41,507 bases of DNA from Maribacter sp. (GTDB taxonomy: Bacteria > Bacteroidota > Bacteroidia > Flavobacteriales > Flavobacteriaceae), in contig NZ_JADGES010000019.1 in the NCBI RefSeq assembly GCF_016744255.1, forward strand, positions 1 to 41,507, given 5' to 3'. Under the pieces are notes generated by a model. That model was not told the origin of the DNA, did not search any database, and saw only the letters and a program-made list of their open reading frames with translations. Positions 33,380 to 41,491 of this stretch are shown here, piece by piece (within the stretch, counting starts at the first letter, position 1; every line of letters starts with the position of its first letter). Both the position numbers and the translations under genes were made by a program.

Positions 33380-34561
33380 ATGAAACGTATTTTTCTTTTA
33401 TTAGTAATAGTTATTTCCCAAGTAACATTTGGGCAAACAGCTATAGATTCCATTACAATGGATCCTCAAAAACAATTGAATTCCGCACAAAGATTATTAT
33501 CGGGTGTACATGGCTCTCAGGTTACTATCGGAGCTTATGGGGAAATGCTTTATAACCAACCAGAAGGCGATAATGGTGAGTTAGATGTACAGCGTTTGGT
33601 TTTATTATTAGGGTATAGGTTTAACGACAAAACCCAATTTTTTACAGAAATAGAATTAGAACATGTGGAAGAAGTTTTTGTAGAACAAGCATTTGTAAAT
33701 TATAATGTAGCAGACAATGTTAATTTAAGAGGTGGTTTAATGTTAGTGCCAATGGGTATTATTAATGAATATCATGAGCCTACTACGTATAATGGAACAG
33801 AAAGACCAGCAGTAGACAACGTAATAGTCCCTACTACTTGGAGAGAAATGGGTGTTGGAGTAAGTGGTCGTTTAAACAGCCTTTCTTTAGGATACCAAGC
33901 CTATGTTTTTAACGGTTTTAAATCTACAACGGCAGATGGTGAAGGTGGTGTTTCTGGGTTTTTAAAAGGTTCTAATGGACTAAGAAGTGGTCGTCAAAAA
34001 AGTATTAAGTCAACTGTTGATTCACCAACATTTGCAACAAAAATTGACTATTATGGTATTCCTGGATTACGATTAGGCTTTTCTACTTATTTTGGAAAAA
34101 CACAGGCAGCGGATGATGTAGAAGAAATTGATGGAGCAAATATCGGTATAGCTATGTTGGGTTTTGATGCTCGTTATGCGTATCAAAGATTTACAGCAAG
34201 AGGGCAATTTATTCATGCTTCACTTTCAGACACAGAAGCATATAATAATCTAACAGGAAAAGATTTAGGTAGTGCATTGCAAGGATGGTATATTGAAGGT
34301 GGCTATAATTTATTACCTAGAGATAAAGAACAAAAATTATTTGCTTTTGCTCGCTATGAAATGTATGATACACATGCAGATACAGCTGGGAGTTTAGCAA
34401 AAAATGAAGCATACGATAGAACAGATGTTACCACGGGATTATCTTATCATATAGCGCCTGGTGTTGTGGTAAAAGGCGATTATCAATTTAGATCTAATGA
34501 ATCTGGAGGTAACGATGGTGTTAAGAATAGACTTAATTTTGGTATCGGAGTTTGGTTTTAA
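33380..34561 (+). CDS. Outer-membrane porin (phosphate-selective porin-like)
   Basis: A 393-residue outer-membrane barrel. Signal peptide MKRIFLLLVIVISQVTFGQ. The mature part begins with a short linker and then QVTIGAYGEMLYNQPEG. Typical porin strands follow (VQRLVLLLGYRFNDKTQFF, IELEHVEEVFVEQAFVNYN, NLRGGLMLVPMGIINEYHEP), ending LNFGIGVWF with terminal Phe. This resembles the OprO/P-type porins common in Bacteroidota. Substrate is unknown. Its promoter is framed by an inverted motif suggesting tight regulation, and it is followed by the FMN-binding / membrane protein pair on a separate transcript. Confidence 0.8.
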   Translation: MKRIFLLLVIVISQVTFGQTAIDSITMDPQKQLNSAQRLLSGVHGSQVTIGAYGEMLYNQPEGDNGELDVQRLVLLLGYRFNDKTQFFTEIELEHVEEVFVEQAFVNYNVADNVNLRGGLMLVPMGIINEYHEPTTYNGTERPAVDNVIVPTTWREMGVGVSGRLNSLSLGYQAYVFNGFKSTTADGEGGVSGFLKGSNGLRSGRQKSIKSTVDSPTFATKIDYYGIPGLRLGFSTYFGKTQAADDVEEIDGANIGIAMLGFDARYAYQRFTARGQFIHASLSDTEAYNNLTGKDLGSALQGWYIEGGYNLLPRDKEQKLFAFARYEMYDTHADTAGSLAKNEAYDRTDVTTGLSYHIAPGVVVKGDYQFRSNESGGNDGVKNRLNFGIGVWF

Positions 34562-34614
34562 TGTTATTAAGTAAGCTCACGAGGTATTAAATGTGCTAGT
34601 GAGAGTGAAATTTT

Positions 34615-34650
34615 AAAAACTCTTCCGATTAAAAAACGGAAGAGTTTTTG
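34615..34650 (+). terminator. Terminator after the porin gene
   Basis: Perfect 13-bp arms (34615-34627 and 34637-34649) around a 9-base loop end in a T-tract. Confidence 0.85.
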
Positions 34651-34694
34651 TCGGTTAATTATTATATTGGTTTTTAAGACCTAAACTAATTAAA

Positions 34695-34702
34695 TACATT
34701 TG
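34695..34702 (+). promoter_or_regulatory. -7 box TACATTTG for the FMN-binding gene
   Basis: An exact TAnnTTTG match ending five bases before the ATG at 34708. TTGG at 34667-34670 is a possible -33, slightly far. The mRNA would be nearly leaderless. Confidence 0.55.
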
Positions 34703-34707
34703 CACTT

Positions 34708-35241
34708 ATGTTAGTTAAAAAAGTTAGTATTCTACTTTTAGGATTTGTTTTTTTGTTCTCGAGTTTTGGGTTACCTAAAAACGTAGAGAAGAAGGTTCAA
34801 AAAGAAGTGAAACATATTTTTAGTGTAGAAGAATTTACTAAAGAGCCTGTGCAAGTGCCCGAAACCTTAATGGTTAAACTTCCGTCGAAAATAACTACAG
34901 ATAATTTTTTTAAAGTAAAATCTAATTCTGGTATTTTAGGGTATGTTTTTGTAGATAAAGCAGCAAGTAAAACGGCAATGTTTGATTATCTTATTGTTTT
35001 TAATGCCAATCTAGAAATTATTCATTCTAAGGTTCTCATTTATAGAGAGGAATATGGAGGAGAAATTGGTAGTAAAAGATGGTTAAAACAATTTTTAGGA
35101 AAAACAGGAGAAGATAGGGTGAATTACGAGACTAATATTGATGGAATTTCTGGAGCAACTATTTCCGTACGCTCCATGACCAATGCAATAGATGATTTGC
35201 TGCAAACAATAAAGGTTCTTAAAAAAAATAAGATGCTGTAA
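34708..35241 (+). CDS. Exported FMN-binding domain protein, probably covalently flavinylated
   Basis: A 177-residue protein with an N-terminal export signal (MLVKKVSILLLGFVFLFSSF). Its FMN_bind domain ends in DGISGATIS (145-153). This matches the Dxx(S/T)GAT consensus at which ApbE attaches FMN to threonine (here Thr151), as in NqrC, RnfG and other extracytoplasmic flavoproteins. YREEYGGEIGSKRWLKQFLG just before it is also typical. The protein should carry electrons outside the cytoplasmic membrane. No apbE gene is in the window. Its stop overlaps the start of the next gene by one base, which ties it to the four-helix membrane protein. Confidence 0.82.
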   Translation: MLVKKVSILLLGFVFLFSSFGLPKNVEKKVQKEVKHIFSVEEFTKEPVQVPETLMVKLPSKITTDNFFKVKSNSGILGYVFVDKAASKTAMFDYLIVFNANLEIIHSKVLIYREEYGGEIGSKRWLKQFLGKTGEDRVNYETNIDGISGATISVRSMTNAIDDLLQTIKVLKKNKML

Positions 35242-35741
35242 TGAATTATAATGGTCTTTTGTTGTTATTGCCTAAAGAAATAAAAGTCTTTATAGGTGCA
35301 TTTGTTATCATTCTTTCCGTAGGTTTTTACACAGGCTTGTTGTTTGTTAACGAAACAAGCGAAGGAACACCAGCTGGAATACAAGAAAATTACCAAGGTA
35401 ATGAAGAAGATGAAAATGCAGAAGTGATGAAATTTAAAAAAAGTGAACGGCAGATGTTGACTATAGTACACACGCATATTTTATCTATGTCCTTTATTTT
35501 CTTCTTATTAGGAGGTTTAGTTTGGATAACAAAGGCACCCAAAAAGTTAAAATTATTTTTAACGGTAGAGCCTTTTCTATCTGTTGTATTAACTTTTGGA
35601 GGAATTTATTTCCTTTGGGCAGGAATTCACTGGATGAAATTTGTAGTAATATTTTCTGGCCTACTAATGACACTTACTTTTGTGTTTTCTTCGCTTATGG
35701 TATTTTTTCAATTGTTTTATAAGTCCAGAGGCCAAGCGTAA
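35241..35741 (+). CDS. Four-helix membrane protein with periplasm-side histidines, partner of the FMN-binding protein
   Basis: I do not recognise a named family for this 166-residue protein. Four hydrophobic helices are visible (about 15-36, 74-96, 107-128, 132-157). Between helix 1 and helix 2 is a hydrophilic acidic loop. Its three histidines, His77 and His79 at the start of helix 2 (TIVHTHILSMSF) and His130 after helix 3 (WAGIHWMKF), all fall on the same, probably periplasmic, face. That would suit a haem or metal site. The one-base overlap with the FMN-binding gene implies coupled expression and perhaps a shared electron path from quinol to flavin. This function is inference. Confidence 0.7.
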   Translation: MNYNGLLLLLPKEIKVFIGAFVIILSVGFYTGLLFVNETSEGTPAGIQENYQGNEEDENAEVMKFKKSERQMLTIVHTHILSMSFIFFLLGGLVWITKAPKKLKLFLTVEPFLSVVLTFGGIYFLWAGIHWMKFVVIFSGLLMTLTFVFSSLMVFFQLFYKSRGQA

Positions 35742-35763
35742 ATACTTTACCAAAAAAAACACC

Positions 35764-35771
35764 TATATTTG
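35764..35771 (+). promoter_or_regulatory. -7 box TATATTTG for guaB
   Basis: An exact TAnnTTTG match 23 bases before the guaB ATG. It is immediately followed by the hairpin at 35775-35793. Confidence 0.6.
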
Positions 35772-35774
35772 CAC

Positions 35775-35793
35775 GCAATTAATCCTTAATTGC
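35775..35793 (+). promoter_or_regulatory. Inverted repeat filling the guaB leader
   Basis: GCAATTAA (35775-35782) and TTAATTGC (35786-35793) are perfect complements around TCC. They occupy nearly the whole predicted leader and end one base before the start codon. It may be an operator at the start site or an mRNA hairpin limiting translation. Confidence 0.4.
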
Positions 35794-35794
35794 C

Positions 35795-37267
35795 ATGCAA
35801 GCACATCTTGATAAAATTGTTGGAGAAGGTCTTACTTATGATGACGTACTCTTAGTTCCTGCTTATTCCGAAGTTCTTCCACGAGAAGTATCTATAAAAG
35901 CAAGATTTACCCGTAATATTACTATTAATGTTCCTATTGTGTCCGCAGCTATGGATACCGTTACAGAATCTCGTATGGCTATTGCCATGGCTAGAGAAGG
36001 AGGTATTGGCGTGCTACATAAAAATATGACTATAGAGCAACAAGCGCTAAAAGTTCGTAAGGTTAAGAGAGCAGAAAGTGGTATGATAATGGATCCTGTT
36101 ACTTTACCTAAAGAAGCTTTAGTAAGAGACGCTAAGGCTAACATGAAAGAATATAGTATTGGAGGAATTCCTATTGTGGATGATGCAGGAATATTAATAG
36201 GTATCGTAACGAACAGAGATTTACGTTTCGAAAAAAATAATGACAGACCAATTTCAGAAGTAATGACTACGGAGAATTTGGTTACTGCTGCGGTAGGTAC
36301 GTCTTTAGAGCAAGCAGAAGATATTTTGCAAGCCAGCAAGATCGAAAAACTACCTGTAGTAGATAAAAATAATAAATTAATTGGTTTAATAACCTTTAGA
36401 GATATTACGAAATTAACACAGAAGCCAACAGCAAATAAGGATCAATATGGTAGGTTGCGCGTTGCTGCTGCTTTAGGTGTTACTGGTGATGTTGTAGAAA
36501 GGGCGGAAGCCTTAGTAGCAGCTGGGGTAGACGCAGTTGTTATAGATACAGCTCATGGCCACACGCAAGGAGTAGTTACAGCTTTGAAAAATGTAAAAAA
36601 GAAATTCCCAAAATTAGAGGTAATCGTTGGTAATATAGCTACAGGAGAGGCAGCTAAATATTTAGTAGAAGCCGGTGCAGATGCAGTTAAAGTAGGTATA
36701 GGCCCAGGTTCTATTTGTACGACACGTGTAGTTGCAGGAGTAGGTTTTCCTCAATTTTCAGCAGTGTTAGAGGTTGCTGCAGCTATAAAAGGAAGTGGGG
36801 TTCCTGTTATTGCCGATGGAGGTATTCGTTATACAGGAGATATTCCTAAAGCAATTGCAGCTGGGGCAGATACGGTAATGCTAGGGTCCTTATTAGCAGG
36901 AACAAAAGAATCTCCAGGAGAAACTATTATATACGAAGGAAGAAAATTTAAGTCGTACCGTGGTATGGGTTCTGTAGAGGCTATGAAGCAAGGTAGTAAA
37001 GACCGCTATTTTCAGGATGTTGAAGATGATATTAAAAAATTAGTGCCAGAAGGTATTGTAGGACGTGTGCCTTACAAAGGAGAGTTGTTTGAAAGTATCC
37101 ATCAATTTGTAGGTGGGTTGCGTGCAGGTATGGGGTATTGTGGTTCCAAGGATGTGGAAACATTACAAAACACAGGTCGATTTGTAAAAATAACAGCTAG
37201 TGGTATTAATGAAAGTCATCCGCATGATGTTACCATAACCAAAGAATCTCCTAATTATAGTAGATAA
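35795..37267 (+). CDS. guaB: Inosine-5'-monophosphate dehydrogenase
   Basis: Converts IMP to XMP with NAD+, the committed step of GMP synthesis, in the cytoplasm. The 490-residue protein has the (beta/alpha)8 barrel interrupted by a CBS-domain pair (about 95-205, with [10 protein letters not shown] and ITFRDITKL). The catalytic cysteine loop is [11 protein letters not shown], the phosphate-binding part [12 protein letters not shown], and the flap region [19 protein letters not shown]. All elements are present. It is a single-gene unit with its own promoter and terminator. Confidence 0.97.
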   Translation: MQAHLDKIVGEGLTYDDVLLVPAYSEVLPREVSIKARFTRNITINVPIVSAAMDTVTESRMAIAMAREGGIGVLHKNMTIEQQALKVRKVKRAESGMIMDPVTLPKEALVRDAKANMKEYSIGGIPIVDDAGILIGIVTNRDLRFEKNNDRPISEVMTTENLVTAAVGTSLEQAEDILQASKIEKLPVVDKNNKLIGLITFRDITKLTQKPTANKDQYGRLRVAAALGVTGDVVERAEALVAAGVDAVVIDTAHGHTQGVVTALKNVKKKFPKLEVIVGNIATGEAAKYLVEAGADAVKVGIGPGSICTTRVVAGVGFPQFSAVLEVAAAIKGSGVPVIADGGIRYTGDIPKAIAAGADTVMLGSLLAGTKESPGETIIYEGRKFKSYRGMGSVEAMKQGSKDRYFQDVEDDIKKLVPEGIVGRVPYKGELFESIHQFVGGLRAGMGYCGSKDVETLQNTGRFVKITASGINESHPHDVTITKESPNYSR

Positions 37268-37278
37268 GGATGTGTTTA

Positions 37279-37332
37279 AAGTCATAAAAAAAAGAAGCTG
37301 CCTTTTTAGACAGCTTCTTTTTTTTATGACTT
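37279..37332. terminator. Bidirectional terminator after guaB
   Basis: Perfect 22-bp arms (37279-37300 and 37311-37332) with a 10-base loop and internal A and T tracts, between two convergent genes. Confidence 0.9.
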
Positions 37333-37345
37333 ATTCTAGTTTTTT

Positions 37346-37876
37346 TTATTTTCCTTCTTCGCCTTCGTATGCTTTCCAATCTTTATCTTTATGAATATTT
37401 TCTCCAAAATACTTTGCTATTTTTAAGAAAGGCTTTGGTTTTTGATATCCAGGAACAGGGGAAAGCATATTCATTTTTTCATCTAAGAATACAGTGGTTG
37501 GGTAGCTCATTTTTCCTTGCATTAAAGCAGCAGCAAGTTCATGGTAGCCGTTACGTCCACTTGGGACAAAATTAAAAGTTTTTCCTTTAAATTCGATTGC
37601 TTCTTTTCCTTCGCCATCTAATTTAATCATATAATAATTTTCAGCCATGTAAGCAGCTACTTCAGCGTTTTGGAAAGTATCTTTATCCATTTTTTTACAC
37701 CATCCACACCAATCTGTGTATATGTCTACAAATATCTTTTTTGGATTCTTTTCTGTTTCTATAAGTTTGGTAGCTTGGTCCCAAGTTAACCAGTTTACTT
37801 CCTGGGCAGAAGAGGTGAGTGTAATGAAACTTAGTAATACTAAGTAAATATATTTATTTGTAACTTTTAAATTCAT
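37346..37876 (-). CDS. Secreted thioredoxin-like protein (DUF255/Thioredoxin_7 type)
   Basis: A 176-residue exported thioredoxin-fold protein. The signal peptide MNLKVTNKYIYLVLLSFITLTSSAQ is followed by WDQATKLIETEKNPKKIFVDIYTDWCGWCKKMDKD, in which the CGWC pair near residues 56-59 is the redox centre. Cis-proline lies in MSYPTTVFLD. The fold and the KKMD extension resemble DUF255/Thioredoxin_7 proteins, which act as periplasmic disulphide reductases or repair proteins. It converges on guaB. A -7 box TAGTTTTG lies upstream at 37911-37918 on the minus strand. Confidence 0.83.
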   Translation of the reverse strand: MNLKVTNKYIYLVLLSFITLTSSAQEVNWLTWDQATKLIETEKNPKKIFVDIYTDWCGWCKKMDKDTFQNAEVAAYMAENYYMIKLDGEGKEAIEFKGKTFNFVPSGRNGYHELAAALMQGKMSYPTTVFLDEKMNMLSPVPGYQKPKPFLKIAKYFGENIHKDKDWKAYEGEEGK

Positions 37877-37910
37877 GAGCTGTTTTTTGCTATTAGTCCA
37901 ATATCTATTA

Positions 37911-37918
37911 CAAAACTA
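37911..37918 (-). promoter_or_regulatory. -7 box TAGTTTTG (minus strand) for the thioredoxin-like gene
   Basis: An exact TAnnTTTG match 34 bases upstream of the ATG. No clear -33. Confidence 0.5.
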
Positions 37919-38047
37919 ACGAATTTATTAATTAAATATTTCGTTTTATATCCGTATTCATTTAGGAAAAAGGAAAAGGTACTTCTATAAAAGTGAGAAT
38001 TAGTTAAGAGTTGCTTCTGAGCTTAGATGTAATTTTAAGGCAGGTTG

Positions 38048-38099
38048 TAACAGAACAAGGTCTAAACATGTGTTTATGTGTTTAGACCTTGTTCTGTTA
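38048..38099 (-). terminator. Long hairpin downstream of lysA
   Basis: Perfect 21-bp arms (38048-38068 and 38079-38099) enclose a 10-base loop six bases after the lysA stop. No T-tract follows on the minus strand, so it may act by RNA protection or pausing rather than as a classic intrinsic terminator. Confidence 0.55.
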
Positions 38100-38104
38100 T
38101 TTAG

Positions 38105-39355
38105 TTACTCTTGAGGGGTTAATTTTTTCTTTTCTGTTGGCTGCGAAAATATATTTTTTACATCCACTTGGTTTTTAATTAAATCCTCAAAAGTTTCTCT
38201 TTCTCTTATAAGTATTGCTTTTCCATTATGCCATAATACTTCTGGCGGTCTAAATCTAGAATTATAATTACTAGCCATCGTAAAACAATAGGCTCCGGCA
38301 TTTTTAAAACAAAGAATATCCCCTTCAGATATTTCGCTTATTCTTCTATTGCTAGCGAAAGTGTCTGTTTCACAGATATAGCCAACAACGGAATAGTACC
38401 TTTCTCTTCCTTCAGGATTAGAAACATTTTCTATTTGGTGGTAAGCCCCATAAAGCATTGGTCTTATCAAATGGTTAAATCCAGAGTCAATGCTAGCAAA
38501 TACGGTAGAAGTGGTTTGTTTTACCACATTTACTTTTGCTAAAAAAGAACCAGCTTCACTTACTAAATATTTACCAGGCTCAAAAGCTAAAGTTAATTCT
38601 TTGCCATACTCTTTACAGAATTCATTAAAGCGAGTACTTAATTTTTTTCCTAGTTCTTCTATGTTGGTTTCTATGTCACCATCTTTGTATGGAACTTTAA
38701 ATCCACTACCGAAATCGATGAAATCTAAATTTTTAAAATTCTTAGCAGTATCAAAAAGTATTTCCGAAGCATAAAGGAAAACATCGATATCTAAAATATC
38801 GCTACCCGTATGCATGTGAATACCATTAATATTCATTTTAGTAAGTTCTACAATACGCAATAAGTGCGGAATTTGATGAATGCTTATTCCGAATTTAGAA
38901 TCAATATGCCCTACCGAAATATTAGAGTTCCCTCCAGCCATTACGTGTGGGTTAATACGGATACAAACAGGAATATTTGGATGCTTACTGCCAAATTGTT
39001 CTAGTATAGATAAGTTGTCTATATTAATACGTACGCCAAGCTTTGCAGCTTGTTCAATCTCCTCTAAAGAAACGCCATTTGGTGTATAGATAATAGATTC
39101 TGGTTTAAAACCAGCTAATAGGCCAAGTTCTACTTCCTGGATAGAAACGGTGTCTAAGCCACTTCCTAAACTATTCATTAGTTTTAATATGGTAATATTA
39201 GATAGCGCTTTACAAGCGTAATTTAATTTTAGTTTATTAACTCCGCTAAATGCTTTTGTTAGTCTCTGAAATTGAAAAATAATTTTTTCAGAATCGTAGA
39301 CATAAACAGGGTCGCCAAATTTCTTAACGATTTTAAGTAGGTCCGAATGCTTCAT
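38105..39355 (-). CDS. lysA: Diaminopimelate decarboxylase
   Basis: The last step of lysine synthesis, decarboxylating meso-diaminopimelate with pyridoxal phosphate. The 416-residue protein has the PLP lysine in NYACKALSNI (Lys49), the barrel motif GIHMHTGSDI, the phosphate-binding FIDFGSGF, EPGKYLVSEAGS and the C-terminal active-site parts GYICETDTFA (usually CESGD) and NAGAYCFTMASNYN. The CET in place of CES is a mild variation and still supplies the cysteine. It has its own promoter at 39375-39406 and a long hairpin after its stop. Confidence 0.94.
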   Translation of the reverse strand: MKHSDLLKIVKKFGDPVYVYDSEKIIFQFQRLTKAFSGVNKLKLNYACKALSNITILKLMNSLGSGLDTVSIQEVELGLLAGFKPESIIYTPNGVSLEEIEQAAKLGVRINIDNLSILEQFGSKHPNIPVCIRINPHVMAGGNSNISVGHIDSKFGISIHQIPHLLRIVELTKMNINGIHMHTGSDILDIDVFLYASEILFDTAKNFKNLDFIDFGSGFKVPYKDGDIETNIEELGKKLSTRFNEFCKEYGKELTLAFEPGKYLVSEAGSFLAKVNVVKQTTSTVFASIDSGFNHLIRPMLYGAYHQIENVSNPEGRERYYSVVGYICETDTFASNRRISEISEGDILCFKNAGAYCFTMASNYNSRFRPPEVLWHNGKAILIRERETFEDLIKNQVDVKNIFSQPTEKKKLTPQE

Positions 39356-39374
39356 AATTAGTCATAATTTTAAA

Positions 39375-39406
39375 CAAATCTAGAGTTCTATTTTAAGATG
39401 CACAAA
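39375..39406 (-). promoter_or_regulatory. lysA promoter (minus strand), -7 TAGATTTG with -33 TTTG
   Basis: TAGATTTG on the minus strand (39375-39382) with TTTG at 39403-39406 gives a 20-base spacer, close to the ideal Bacteroidota promoter. Confidence 0.7.
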
Positions 39407-39473
39407 AAACTTAACGAAATATTAATAAATACAACAAATTGTGTTATTTATAACAATTATTTAAGGAAATAGG

Positions 39474-39505
39474 TTTGTTGGGGTATGGATTAGGTGGTAT
39501 ATTTA
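39474..39505 (+). promoter_or_regulatory. Promoter of the Lon N-domain gene
   Basis: TTTG at 39474-39477, a 20-base spacer and TATATTTA at 39498-39505 (one mismatch). The predicted start lies after the in-frame GTG at 39494, which supports the ATG at 39521. Confidence 0.55.
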
Positions 39506-39520
39506 ATTAAAAATAGCACT

Positions 39521-40153
39521 ATGATATTACCAATGTTTCCGTTGCAATCTATTTTCTTCCCAGGAGAGACCGTTCCATTACATGTGTTTGAAAAAAGGTA
39601 TATTCAACTTATTGAAGATTGTAGAAGAGAGGCAATTACCTTTGGTATACCGGTTTATTTAGATGGAGTTGTAAATTACGGAGTAGAGGTACAGTTAGTT
39701 GAAATAGTGAATAGTTATGAAGGAGGAGAGATGGATGTTGTTTGTGTTGCAAGGCAAGTTTTTGTTATGAATAATTTTCAATCTATAGCAGAGGGAAAGT
39801 TGTATCCTAGTGGAAACGTTTCTCTTGTAAATTTGGATTATGTATCTAATTTAGATTTAAAGCAGGAAGTGATACAGAAGATTGAGGAGCTTTATAATTT
39901 TATGAATGTAGCTTTTAAACCATTAAAAACGGATAAATTTAATAGTTATATTCTTGCGCATAAAATTGGTCTTTCTTTTAAGCAAGAGTATCAACTTTTG
40001 CAAATGCCTAAAGAGGAGGAGCGTTTAGCTTTTATTAAAGAGCATTTATTGGGTACCATTGAAGTTCTAAAGCAGGTAGAAAGAACAAAGAAAACGATTG
40101 AATTAAATGGGCACTTTAAGAATTTTGATCCATTAGATTTTGGTGAGATTTAA
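39521..40153 (+). CDS. Lon N-terminal substrate-binding domain protein
   Basis: A 210-residue stand-alone Lon N-terminal domain (LON_substr_bdg), without ATPase or protease domains. The start MILPMFPLQSIFFPGETVPLHVFEKRY is the family signature, with the later IAEGKLYPSGNVSLV and helical C-terminus ending HFKNFDPLDFGEI. A GTG at 39494 would add nine residues but lies within the promoter. Such proteins are common in bacteria and have no confirmed function; substrate recognition for Lon is a guess. It lies 88 bases before sucC, which has its own promoter. Confidence 0.85.
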   Translation: MILPMFPLQSIFFPGETVPLHVFEKRYIQLIEDCRREAITFGIPVYLDGVVNYGVEVQLVEIVNSYEGGEMDVVCVARQVFVMNNFQSIAEGKLYPSGNVSLVNLDYVSNLDLKQEVIQKIEELYNFMNVAFKPLKTDKFNSYILAHKIGLSFKQEYQLLQMPKEEERLAFIKEHLLGTIEVLKQVERTKKTIELNGHFKNFDPLDFGEI

Positions 40154-40207
40154 TTTTTAAAAGAAAGTTGCTTTGTTTTTTCATTAGGGTAAATCCTTTT
40201 CGTTTCC

Positions 40208-40215
40208 TATTTTTG
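40208..40215 (+). promoter_or_regulatory. -7 box TATTTTTG for sucC
   Basis: An exact TAnnTTTG match 26 bases before the sucC ATG. No -33 at the right distance is clear. Confidence 0.55.
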
Positions 40216-40241
40216 CATCCAAACATTAAGAAACTAGATAT

Positions 40242-41435
40242 ATGAATCTTCACGAATATCAAGGAAAAGAGATATTAGCAAGTTTTGGCGTACGCATTCA
40301 AAGAGGTGTTGTCGCTCATAACGCAAAAGAAGCTGTTGATGCTGCAAAACAACTAACTGCGGAAACTGGTACTGGATGGCATGTAATTAAGGCTCAGGTA
40401 CATGCAGGTGGTCGTGGTAAAGGTGGCGGAGTTAAGCTAGCGAAAAATTTAAAAGAAGTAGAAGAAATTGCAGGGAATATAATAGGAATGAATCTTATTA
40501 CTCCGCAAACTTCAGCAGAAGGGAAAAAAGTACATCAAGTTTTAATTTGTGAGGATGTTTATTATCCTGGAGATAGTGAAACAAGTGAATTTTACATATC
40601 TGTTCTTTTAAACCGTGGTACGGGAAGAAACATGATTATGTATTCTACTGAAGGTGGTATGGACATAGAAGAGGTTGCAGAAAGCACGCCGCATTTAATT
40701 TATACAGAAGAAATTGATCCAGGAACTGGTTTATTGCCTTTCCAAGCTAGAAAGATTGCTTTTAATCTAGGCTTATCTGGTTTAGCGTTTAAAGAGATGA
40801 CAAAGTTTGTTGCTTCTTTATATAAGGCATATGTAGAAAGTGATTCTAGTATGTTTGAGATTAACCCAGTATTAAAAACGTCGGATGATAAGATTATGGC
40901 TGTAGATGCTAAAGTATCTATAGATGATAATGCTTTGTATAGAAGAAAACAATATGCTGAAATGCGCGATTTGCGTGAAGAGAATGCTATTGAAGTAGAG
41001 GCAAGTGCTCTAGGTCTTAATTATGTAGATTTAGATGGTAACGTTGGTTGTATGGTAAATGGTGCTGGTTTGGCAATGGCTACTATGGATTTAATTAAAA
41101 TGGCTGGTGGAGAACCTGCTAATTTCTTAGATGTTGGTGGTACTGCAGATGCTAAAAGAGTAGAAGAGGCTTTTAGAATCATATTAAAAGACCCAGAAGT
41201 TAAATGTATATTGATTAATATCTTTGGAGGTATTGTTCGTTGTGATAGAGTGGCAGAGGGTATTGTAGCTGCCTATACCAATATGGGAGATGCTATTAAA
41301 GTTCCTATTATTGTTCGTTTGCAAGGGACTAATGCCGAATTAGCAAAAGAAATTATTGATAATTCTGGTTTAGCGGTTCAGTCTGCGGTTCAATTTCAAG
41401 AAGCAGCAGATAAGGTTAAAGCGGTTTTAAGCTAG
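40242..41435 (+). CDS. sucC: Succinyl-CoA synthetase, beta subunit
   Basis: The nucleotide-binding subunit of the TCA-cycle enzyme that makes ATP or GTP from succinyl-CoA. The 397-residue protein has the ATP-grasp fold (MNLHEYQGKEILASFGV start, IKAQVHAGGRGKGGGVKLAK near 48-66). The C-terminal CoA-ligase part has GCMVNGAGLAMATMDLIK, FLDVGGTAD and NIFGGIVRCDRVAEGI. It is complete and is closed by a strong terminator. The alpha subunit gene sucD is not adjacent on the downstream side. Confidence 0.97.
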   Translation: MNLHEYQGKEILASFGVRIQRGVVAHNAKEAVDAAKQLTAETGTGWHVIKAQVHAGGRGKGGGVKLAKNLKEVEEIAGNIIGMNLITPQTSAEGKKVHQVLICEDVYYPGDSETSEFYISVLLNRGTGRNMIMYSTEGGMDIEEVAESTPHLIYTEEIDPGTGLLPFQARKIAFNLGLSGLAFKEMTKFVASLYKAYVESDSSMFEINPVLKTSDDKIMAVDAKVSIDDNALYRRKQYAEMRDLREENAIEVEASALGLNYVDLDGNVGCMVNGAGLAMATMDLIKMAGGEPANFLDVGGTADAKRVEEAFRIILKDPEVKCILINIFGGIVRCDRVAEGIVAAYTNMGDAIKVPIIVRLQGTNAELAKEIIDNSGLAVQSAVQFQEAADKVKAVLS

Positions 41436-41454
41436 TATAAAGAATTTTATATTT

Positions 41455-41491
41455 AAAAAGGGCAGTGATTTTATCACTGCCCTTTTTTTTT
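41455..41491 (+). terminator. Terminator of sucC
   Basis: GGGCAGTGAT (41460-41469) pairs perfectly with ATCACTGCCC (41473-41482) across a 3-base loop, followed by a T-tract. Confidence 0.92.
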
